Assembly: GCA_947176785.1 (NCBI GenBank)
Contig: CAMWSA010000069.1
Coordinates: forward strand, 1-11,997
Source: an uncultured Lachnospiraceae bacterium
GTDB lineage: Bacteria; Bacillota; Clostridia; Lachnospirales; Lachnospiraceae
Direction of reading: 5' to 3'
Length of the DNA: 11,997 nucleotides
The notes under the pieces were generated by a model, which worked only from the letters and a program-made list of their open reading frames with translations, did no database searches and was not told the DNA's origin. Positions 7,148 through 11,997 of this stretch are shown in pieces (position 1 is the stretch's first letter; each line of letters begins with the position of its first letter). Both the position numbers and the translations under genes were made by a program.

Positions 7148-7543
7148 ATGAATATTGCACTCATTGCACACGATGCAAAGAAAAAGCTGATGCAGAATTT
7201 TTGTATTGCGTACCGGGGAATACTGAACAAAAATGATCTGTATGCCACTGGTACCACCGGCCGGTTGATTGAAGAGGTAACCAATCTTAACATTCACAAA
7301 TTCCTGGCCGGCCATCTGGGAGGAGAGCAGCAGATCGGAGCGCAGATCGAGCATAACCAGATGGATCTGGTGATCTTTCTGCGAGACCCGCTGACCCCCA
7401 AGTCCCATGAGCCGGATGTGAACAATGTAGTGAAGCTGTGTGACATGCACAACATTCCCTTAGCGACCAATCTGGCTACGGCGGAACTGTTGATTAAGTC
7501 CTTAGACAGAGGAGACCTTGAGTGGCGTGAAATGTACAAATAA
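7148..7543 (+). CDS. mgsA: Methylglyoxal synthase
   Basis: The enzyme converts dihydroxyacetone phosphate to methylglyoxal and phosphate, a bypass of lower glycolysis used under phosphate limitation or sugar-phosphate stress. The 131-residue product has the full compact fold and usual bacterial length. Landmarks are IALIAHD (3-9) with His8 and Asp9, the phosphate-binding TGTTGRLI (34-41), RDPLTPKSHEPDV (79-91) with Asp80, His87 and Asp90, and LATNLATAELL. By alignment to E. coli MgsA these match H19, D20, D91, H98 and D101. One point is odd: the loop that is GPxGGDQQ in E. coli and B. subtilis reads GHLGGEQQ here, so the proposed catalytic base Asp71 is Glu60. Phosphoribosyl-type homologues (the MGS-like domain of PurH/CarB) are much less similar. 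The ATG is preceded by AGAGGTG. Confidence 0.93.
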   Translation: MNIALIAHDAKKKLMQNFCIAYRGILNKNDLYATGTTGRLIEEVTNLNIHKFLAGHLGGEQQIGAQIEHNQMDLVIFLRDPLTPKSHEPDVNNVVKLCDMHNIPLATNLATAELLIKSLDRGDLEWREMYK

Positions 7544-8402
7544 TCTCAGGATAAAAGTAATCTGCCTTCTCCTTGGGGCGGTGATGGCTCTTGGATGTAT
7601 GGGCTGCGGAGGGCAGGCTTACGAAATGCCTTACAATCCGGACGCGGCAGTCAGCGGCTTCAATGTAATCAGCCGCCAGAACAGCAAGGCTGCCCACACC
7701 TTCGCAGAAGACCTGTGTGTGGTGACAGAGAATGTGATGAATGAAGAGACGGTGGACATGACGCAGGCGGAGGCAGCGGTTCTCTTTGATCTTCGAAGCT
7801 GTCAGGTGCTGTATGCCAAGAATGCCCATGAAAAGCTGCATCCGGCCAGCCTGACCAAGGTGATGACGGCGCTTGTGGCCCTGAAATACGGCAGCATCGA
7901 CCAGGTGATGACCGCCACCAGCGCGGTGAACATCACCGAGACCGGTGCCACCCTGTGCGGATTAAGGCCCGGTGATACCATGACCCTGAACCAGGCGTTG
8001 TATGTGCTTCTGTTGCAGAGCGCCAATGACGCGGCTATGATGATCGCGGAGAATGTAGGGGGCAGTGTGGAGCATTTTGTGGAACTGATGAACCAGGAAG
8101 CCCTGGAGCTTGGGGCCACCAACACCCATTTCGCGAATCCTCACGGGCTTACGCAGGATGAGCATTATACCACGGCGTATGACCTCTATCTGATCTTTAA
8201 TGAGGCCCTGAAATACGAAAAGTTCAACGAAGTCATCCAGACCAGCAGCTATGAAGCCACCTACAGCGATTCCTCCGGGACCGTAAAAAATATCCGTGTC
8301 CAGACCTCCAACCTGTTCCTGAGAGGAAATTATAAAGCGCCTGACAATATCACGGTGATCGGCGGCAAGACCGGCACCACCAATGCGGCCAAAGCTGCCT
8401 GA
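7518..8402 (+). CDS. D-alanyl-D-alanine carboxypeptidase (S11 family), C-terminus lost by frameshift
   Basis: This is a class C low-molecular-weight PBP that trims the terminal D-Ala from peptidoglycan pentapeptides outside the membrane. All three active-site motifs are present: S111-L-T-K114, S168-A-N170 and K284-T-G. The N-terminus is a signal sequence (RIKVICLLLGAVMALGCMGCGG); cysteines near residues 28 and 31 hint at lipid attachment, although the lipobox is not canonical. The frame ends at 8400-8402, only 8 codons after KTG. The missing C-terminal strand and helix are encoded immediately downstream in the -1 frame (see 8393-8518). Loss of one base near the A run at 8391-8393 explains this best. 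The TTG at 7518 has AGGAG 3 bases upstream; an in-frame GTG at 7527 is an alternative start. The gene overlaps the mgsA end by 26 (or 17) bases. The product may be unstable, or the frameshift may be a sequencing error. Confidence 0.88.
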   Translation: MSGVKCTNNLRIKVICLLLGAVMALGCMGCGGQAYEMPYNPDAAVSGFNVISRQNSKAAHTFAEDLCVVTENVMNEETVDMTQAEAAVLFDLRSCQVLYAKNAHEKLHPASLTKVMTALVALKYGSIDQVMTATSAVNITETGATLCGLRPGDTMTLNQALYVLLLQSANDAAMMIAENVGGSVEHFVELMNQEALELGATNTHFANPHGLTQDEHYTTAYDLYLIFNEALKYEKFNEVIQTSSYEATYSDSSGTVKNIRVQTSNLFLRGNYKAPDNITVIGGKTGTTNAAKAA

Positions 8403-8518
8403 TGCTGCTTTCCAGGGATGCGGGGGGATCTCCCTATATCTCTGTCATACTGAAGGCGGAGACCAGGGATACGGCCTATGAAAAAATGATAGATTTATTG
8501 GGTGAAATACAGAATTAA
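8393..8518 (+). pseudogene. Out-of-frame 3' remnant of the carboxypeptidase gene
   Basis: Reading from 8393 gives SCLMLLSRDAGG, then SPYISVILKAETRD and TAYEKMIDLLGEIQN, followed by TAA at 8516-8518. This is what normally follows GGKTGTTNAA in clostridial S11 carboxypeptidases: the last beta-strand pair (CLxLLSRD, YISVIL) and the closing helix. It is in frame -1 relative to the main ORF and has no start of its own. Restoring one base between 8388 and 8394 would give an intact protein of about 333 residues. All codons here look normal, so the break is recent or artefactual. Confidence 0.85.
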
Positions 8519-8521
8519 AGG

Positions 8522-8557
8522 TTGTTTTTTATCCTGATATAAACTATAATAAATGTA
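8522..8557 (+). promoter_or_regulatory. Sigma-A-like promoter for the small P-loop gene
   Basis: TTGTTT (8522-8527) and a perfect TATAAT (8545-8550) are separated by exactly 17 bases in an AT-rich stretch, predicting a start near 8557. The gene's GGAGGG ribosome binding site follows at 8577-8582. It begins right after the carboxypeptidase frame ends, so the downstream gene has its own transcription start. Confidence 0.72.
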
Positions 8558-8588
8558 GTTCTAAAAATTTACTTTAGGAGGGTTACCA

Positions 8589-9008
8589 ATGGTTCAGCTG
8601 ATCGTAGGCAATAAAGGTAAAGGAAAGACAAAACAGTTATTGGACAAGGTAAATAGTGAAGTGAAGAATATCACAGGTAATATTGTGTACCTGGATAAGA
8701 GTACCAAACATATGTATGAACTTAACAATAAAGTCAGGCTGATCGACGTATCGCAGTTCATGATTGAGAATGCCAGCGAGTTTATTGGCTTTGTCAGCGG
8801 CATTATCTCACAGGATCATGACCTGCAGCAGATGTATTTTGACAGCTTTCTGAAGATTTCCTGCCTGGAGGGCACGGATGTCACAGATACGATTGCCAAG
8901 CTTGAGAAGGTCAGCAAGGCAACGGGCGTAGATTTTATCCTGAGCGTTTCCAAGGATGAGGGGGAATTGCCTGAGGTTGTTAAGAAAAATATTATTATTT
9001 CACTGTAA
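8589..9008 (+). CDS. Small P-loop NTP-binding protein of unknown function
   Basis: The 139-residue product opens with a strand and Walker A motif, QLIVGNKGKGKTK (3-15), fitting GxxxxGKT with Lys13 and Thr14. A possible Walker B is QMYFDS (81-86, Asp85). Later strands FILSVS (106-111) and NIIISL at the C-terminus would complete a small parallel sheet, so the whole protein looks like a minimal nucleotide-binding domain with nothing added. It has no signal peptide or membrane segment and should be cytosolic. Similar small proteins in clostridia tend to carry vague P-loop or ATP-binding labels; I do not know a function. It has its own promoter (8522-8550), a very strong GGAGGG site 6 bases before the ATG, and its own terminator (9064-9097). 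It therefore appears monocistronic between two wall/division clusters. Whether it serves those neighbours is unknown. Confidence 0.85.
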   Translation: MVQLIVGNKGKGKTKQLLDKVNSEVKNITGNIVYLDKSTKHMYELNNKVRLIDVSQFMIENASEFIGFVSGIISQDHDLQQMYFDSFLKISCLEGTDVTDTIAKLEKVSKATGVDFILSVSKDEGELPEVVKKNIIISL

Positions 9009-9063
9009 GCGGGATTTGCCGTTTATATGGTTTACATTTTGAAACTTTGGAAGACGTACAGAC

Positions 9064-9097
9064 AAAAGCCTCGGACATGGAACTGGGGCTTTTTTCT
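9064..9097 (+). terminator. Rho-independent terminator after the P-loop gene
   Basis: AAAAGCCTC (9064-9072) pairs with GGGGCTTTT (9085-9093), 9 pairs with one G-U, extendable by two inner pairs. The stem runs straight into six T (9090-9095). This closes the transcript starting near 8557. Confidence 0.8.
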
Positions 9098-9100
9098 AAG

Positions 9101-9117
9101 TGTATGCGGAACATACA
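9101..9117. repeat. Short inverted repeat between terminator and HlyD-like gene
   Basis: TGTATG (9101-9106) and CATACA (9112-9117) form a perfect 6-base dyad with a 5-base spacer, 11 bases before the GGAGGT ribosome binding site of the next gene. It could be an operator or a small leader hairpin. No convincing -35/-10 pair is visible around it, so the promoter of the HlyD-yggS-sepF unit remains unidentified. Confidence 0.35.
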
Positions 9118-9139
9118 GGCTTCTAATCGGAGGTGGACG

Positions 9140-10546
9140 GTGGCACAAAGACAGCAGCCCCCCAACAATATCAGGAAATATCGAAAACCCCTGAATCTGA
9201 ATATCGGCATGATCATCTTTGTAGCCATCTTAGTCTATGTGGTATACTGCATTTTTGCCTCCCTGCAGGTGGAGCATATATCTCCTTATGAGGTAAAAGA
9301 AGGATCTCTGGCCACAAATTACACCTACCGCGGCATCGCCATCCGGCAGGAAAGTGTGGTAAACGCGGACAAGGCAGGTTATATCAACTACTATGCCCGG
9401 GAGGGGGAACGGGTGGCCTGCGGGGATCTGGTATATACAGTGGATCAGACGGGGCGGCTCAACGACTACCTGCAAAGCACAGATATGGGGGACAATGCCT
9501 TAAGCGAGCGGGAGCTTGCGGAACTGAGGGGCGAGGTGGTCAGCTTTATCCACGGTTTTGATCCCACAGACTTTGACAGTACATACAATTTTAAATACAG
9601 CCTGAAGGGAACGGTCATGAGGCTGGCCAATGCCAATATGATGCAGAGCATCAACGATATCAACAAAAGCAGTGACCTGATTAATATGGTGGATTTCTGC
9701 CGCAGCGGCGACACCGGGATTGTGACCTATTGGACGGACGGCTATGAGCAGTTAACCCCGGAGATGGTAACCGCCGATATGTTTGATGACAAGGACTATA
9801 ACAAAAACCAGCTTCTTGGCGTGGATCTGATCACCCAGGGGGATGCGGTGTACAAGCTCGCCACAAACGAGAACTGGTCTTTGGTGATTCCCGTGGAAGA
9901 AGATATGGGACTTATGCTGCAGGAAAAGAGTACCGTCAAAATCCGTTTTTTAAAGAGTCAATATGAGTCCTGGGCCACGGCCAGGCTGATTAGGGGCAGC
10001 GACGGGACTTCCCTTGTCCAACTGGATTTTAACAATTCCATGGTAACCTTTGCCACTGACCGGTATGTGGACATCGAGTTGATTCTGAATGACGAGGTGG
10101 GGCTGAAAATACCTGTCTCCTCTATTGTCCAGAAGGATTTCTACCTGGTGCCCGGCGAGTATATGACCAAGGGAGCGGACGGCTCAAACGGTGTGATCCT
10201 GGAACGTTACAATGAAGAGGGAAATATTTACAGCGAGTTTCTGGCGACCACCGTCTATAATTATGATGAGGAGAATAAGGAGTATTACCTGGACAGCGCC
10301 GCATTGCAGCTTGGTTCCAATATTATCATGCCGGACAGCCAGGAGAAATATACCATCAGCCGCAGGGCTTCCCTCACCGGTGTGTACAATATGAACAAGG
10401 GATATGCGGATTTTCGACAGATCAATATTCTCTATAAGAACGAGGAATATGCGATTGTAAAGTCCAACACCCGGTATGGACTGAACGTTTATGATTACAT
10501 TGTGCTGGAAGCCGCCGCCGTGGACGATGCGCAATTTATCTATTAG
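9140..10546 (+). CDS. HlyD-like single-pass membrane protein of the sepF cluster
   Basis: The 468-residue product has a short basic cytoplasmic N-terminus (IRKYRKP), one membrane helix (about 22-42, IGMIIFVAILVYVVYCIFA) and a large extracytoplasmic part. Residues 63-102, including AGYINYYAREGERVACGDLVYTVD, resemble the biotinyl-lipoyl-like hairpin of membrane fusion/HlyD proteins. Further beta-rich segments follow (WSLVIPVEEDMGL, KIPVSSIVQKDFYLVPGEY). HlyD proteins normally join an ABC or RND exporter to an outer channel, but no transporter gene lies nearby. The linked genes are yggS and sepF, so a role in envelope or division is as likely as export. The start is GTG 9140 because GGAGGT (9129-9134) sits 5 bases ahead of it. 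The longer frame from TTG 9047 has no ribosome binding site and runs through the terminator at 9064-9097. Exact function is unknown. Confidence 0.82.
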   Translation: MAQRQQPPNNIRKYRKPLNLNIGMIIFVAILVYVVYCIFASLQVEHISPYEVKEGSLATNYTYRGIAIRQESVVNADKAGYINYYAREGERVACGDLVYTVDQTGRLNDYLQSTDMGDNALSERELAELRGEVVSFIHGFDPTDFDSTYNFKYSLKGTVMRLANANMMQSINDINKSSDLINMVDFCRSGDTGIVTYWTDGYEQLTPEMVTADMFDDKDYNKNQLLGVDLITQGDAVYKLATNENWSLVIPVEEDMGLMLQEKSTVKIRFLKSQYESWATARLIRGSDGTSLVQLDFNNSMVTFATDRYVDIELILNDEVGLKIPVSSIVQKDFYLVPGEYMTKGADGSNGVILERYNEEGNIYSEFLATTVYNYDEENKEYYLDSAALQLGSNIIMPDSQEKYTISRRASLTGVYNMNKGYADFRQINILYKNEEYAIVKSNTRYGLNVYDYIVLEAAAVDDAQFIY

Positions 10547-10576
10547 ATTCGTTATTTTGGAAAAAGAGGCAGGATT

Positions 10577-11278
10577 ATGATTCGTGAGCATTTGGAGCAG
10601 ACCAGACAGAATATAGACAGAGCATGCCGGCGGGCCGGCCGCGGCACTCAGGAGGTGGGGCTGATAGCCGTCAGCAAGACCAAGCCGGTCCCGCTGCTGC
10701 AGGAAGCCTATGAGGCCGGTGTGCGGGATTTCGGGGAGAACAGGGTACAGGAACTGGTGGAGAAGTATGAAGCCCTCCCCAAGGATATCCGCTGGCATAT
10801 GATCGGCCACCTACAGCGCAATAAGGTGAAATATCTTGTGGGCAAGGTCTATCTGATCCACAGCGTGGATTCCCTGCGGCTGGCGCGGGAGCTTCAGAGA
10901 GAGGCGGAAAAAAGACAGACAGAGGTCAATATCCTGGTGGAAGTCAATGTGGCCGGGGAGAAGAGCAAGTTTGGCGGCAGCCGGGAAGAAACATTACAGC
11001 TGGTGAGGGAGATTGCCCTTCTGCCCTCCGTCCATATCCAGGGGCTTATGACGGTGGCTCCCTATGTGGAAGACCCGGAGGCAAATCGGGTGATTTTTGC
11101 CAACTTGAGGCAATTAGCTGTTGACATTAAACAGGAAAACATTGATAATGTTAATATGCATGTGTTATCCATGGGAATGACGGGAGATTATCAGGTGGCT
11201 GTTGAGGAAGGTGCTACCTATGTGAGGGTAGGCACCGGCATTTTCGGGAATAGGTCATATGAAGGAGAGACAATATAA
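10577..11278 (+). CDS. yggS: YggS/YlmE family pyridoxal phosphate-binding protein
   Basis: This family (PLPBP/PROSC in eukaryotes) binds pyridoxal 5'-phosphate and maintains vitamin B6 and amino-acid homeostasis; no enzymatic reaction is established. The 233-residue product is full length and forms the single TIM-barrel of alanine-racemase type. The PLP lysine is Lys34 in IAVSKTKP. Other family blocks are FGENRVQEL, WHMIGHLQRNKVKYL, SVDS, ILVEVNVAGEKSKFG, GLMTVAPY and SMGMTGDYQVAVEEGATYVRVGTGIFG. The last block holds the phosphate-binding residues; the common MGMS appears as MGMT. It starts 30 bases after the HlyD-like gene with an AAGAGG site (10564-10569). Its TAA shares one base with the sepF ATG (TAATG), typical of translational coupling. 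The yggS-sepF pairing is conserved across Gram-positive bacteria (ylmE-ylmF in Bacillus). Confidence 0.95.
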   Translation: MIREHLEQTRQNIDRACRRAGRGTQEVGLIAVSKTKPVPLLQEAYEAGVRDFGENRVQELVEKYEALPKDIRWHMIGHLQRNKVKYLVGKVYLIHSVDSLRLARELQREAEKRQTEVNILVEVNVAGEKSKFGGSREETLQLVREIALLPSVHIQGLMTVAPYVEDPEANRVIFANLRQLAVDIKQENIDNVNMHVLSMGMTGDYQVAVEEGATYVRVGTGIFGNRSYEGETI

Positions 11279-11796
11279 TGGGTGTAATGGACAAATTTCT
11301 GAATTATATGAAGCTGAACGAGGATGAAGACGGCTACTATGATGATGATTACTATGATGACGATATAGAGGATACTCCTGCCCCGAAGAAGATGAGCGTG
11401 GTAAAGGACAATGACGATTTCCTGGACGATAAGCCGGCCAGGAAGCCTTCTGCCGGCAAGGTGACGCAGATGCGTCAGCCGGCCACCCGCAAGCTGCCGG
11501 GCGGCAGCGGCATGGAGGTCTGTGTGATCAAGCCCACCACTATTGAGGACGCCCGGGAGATCACAGAGACGCTGTTGGCCAACCGCACGGTGGTGTTGAA
11601 CCTGGAGGGGCTGGATGTGGACATTGCCCAGAGAATCATTGACTTTACCTCCGGTTCCTGTTTTGCCATTTCCGGCAATCTGCAGAAGATTTCACATTAT
11701 ATCTTTATCATAACACCGGCCAGCGTGGATATATCCGGCGATTTTCAGGATATTTTCGGAGGCTCCTTCGATTCCCCCCTGAATACGGATTTATAG
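11278..11796 (+). CDS. sepF: Cell division protein SepF
   Basis: SepF binds the C-terminal tail of FtsZ, polymerises into rings or arcs and tethers FtsZ to the membrane. The 172-residue product has the three-part family layout. The N-terminal amphipathic anchor is MGVMDKFLNYMKL (1-13). A disordered linker follows, first very acidic (YYDDDYYDDDIED, about 21-33) and then basic (RKPSAGKVTQMRQPATRKL). The globular SepF domain spans about 79-162 and contains VCVIKPTTIEDAREI, VVLNLEGLD, AQRIIDFTSGSCFAISG and IFIITPASVDISGD. Length is typical. The ATG overlaps the yggS stop by one base, and AAGGAG (11262-11267) lies inside yggS. In organisms lacking FtsA, SepF is the main FtsZ anchor; whether FtsA exists here cannot be seen. 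A terminator follows after 10 bases. Confidence 0.95.
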   Translation: MGVMDKFLNYMKLNEDEDGYYDDDYYDDDIEDTPAPKKMSVVKDNDDFLDDKPARKPSAGKVTQMRQPATRKLPGGSGMEVCVIKPTTIEDAREITETLLANRTVVLNLEGLDVDIAQRIIDFTSGSCFAISGNLQKISHYIFIITPASVDISGDFQDIFGGSFDSPLNTDL

Positions 11797-11806
11797 GGAT
11801 GACAAT

Positions 11807-11842
11807 AACTGTCCAGCGGCTCATTGCTGGGCAGTTTATTTT
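11807..11842 (+). terminator. Rho-independent terminator after sepF
   Basis: AACTGTCCAGC (11807-11817) pairs with GCTGGGCAGTT (11826-11836), 11 pairs with one G-U, around an 8-base loop. The T-rich TTTATTTT run (11835-11842) follows. It closes the HlyD-like/yggS/sepF transcript. Confidence 0.83.
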
Positions 11843-11997
11843 GTCCGGACACTAATGCACCAAAAGACAAATAACAAATACAGCATTTTTTCCCAAAGCG
11901 CCGGCTGGATATGTGGATGCCATACGGCACACAGATCCGGTTGCCGGCGGGGAATGTATGCGGGGAACTATGATCAGAAAGTGAGGAAATGCTATAT
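11843..11997. other. Non-coding tail with a GC-rich imperfect hairpin
   Basis: No gene can be supported here; open frames on either strand are short and lack family features. A long imperfect stem spans 11899-11949. CGCCGGC (11899-11905) pairs with GCCGGCG (11943-11949). Inner helices follow: 11907-11910 with 11935-11938, 11912-11915 with 11930-11933, and 11918-11921 with 11926-11929 around a 4-base loop. The last bases contain GTGAGG and an ATG at 11989 that could be the start of a gene continuing beyond the window, but nine bases are not enough to say. Confidence 0.45.

Noticed and set aside
8385..8402. Programmed -1 frameshifting in the carboxypeptidase gene
   Set aside because: The codons GCG GCC AAA GCT do not form a slippery heptamer and there is no clear stimulatory stem directly after; a one-base deletion is simpler.
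9047..9139. N-terminal extension of the HlyD-like gene to TTG 9047
   Set aside because: No ribosome binding site precedes it, the segment contains the terminator of the previous gene, and GTG 9140 has a well-spaced GGAGGT.
11334..11372. GAT/TAT-rich repeat in sepF as a tandem repeat element
   Set aside because: It simply encodes the acidic Tyr/Asp linker common in SepF proteins.
11745..11930. Minus-strand 61-codon frame at the end of sepF
   Set aside because: It runs antisense through the sepF 3' end and the terminator stem, and its translation shows no recognisable domain.
11911..11973. Short + strand frame MWMPYGTQIRLPAG onward near the window end
   Set aside because: Only about 20 codons, no ribosome binding site, and it coincides with the imperfect hairpin, which explains the sequence equally well.

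Overview
This window is a cell-wall and cell-division region of a low-GC-phylum (Firmicutes/Bacillota) anaerobe, most likely a Lachnospiraceae-type clostridium. The pointers are the roughly 50% GC content, strong AGGAGG-like ribosome binding sites, TTG and GTG starts, the unusually long clostridial-type PBP2, and the order mreC-mreD-PBP2-minC-minD-minE-rodA-mgsA. The taxonomy is inferred from gene order and protein style, not from a database search. All real genes lie on the + strand.

Layout. Positions 2-7005 form one tightly packed run: mreC (5' end cut by the window edge), mreD, a 966-codon PBP2 transpeptidase, minC, minD, minE and rodA. Junctions are overlaps or gaps of less than 60 bases, and no convincing internal terminator is visible, so this looks like one operon. 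It joins the lateral-wall elongation machine (MreC/MreD scaffold, RodA glycosyltransferase, PBP2 transpeptidase) to the MinCDE division-site selector. A 142-base gap with three hairpins and a TATAAT box follows. Then comes mgsA (methylglyoxal synthase), which overlaps a secreted or lipid-anchored D-alanyl-D-alanine carboxypeptidase gene. That gene is broken near its 3' end by a one-base frameshift.

From 8519 there is a self-contained unit: a good sigma-A-like promoter, a small P-loop protein of unknown function and a rho-independent terminator. After it comes a second division-linked cluster: a single-pass HlyD-like membrane protein, the PLP-binding YggS/YlmE protein and SepF (FtsZ membrane anchor), closed by a terminator at 11807-11842. 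The last 155 bases hold no clear gene but contain a GC-rich imperfect hairpin.

Most of the window is core, vertically inherited biology. No mobile element, CRISPR array, tRNA or rRNA was seen. The points most worth a second look are the frameshifted carboxypeptidase, the perfect 9+9 inverted repeat upstream of mgsA, the Asp-to-Glu change at the proposed catalytic base of MgsA, the roughly 240-residue insertion in PBP2, the orphan P-loop gene and the HlyD-like protein with no transporter partner.
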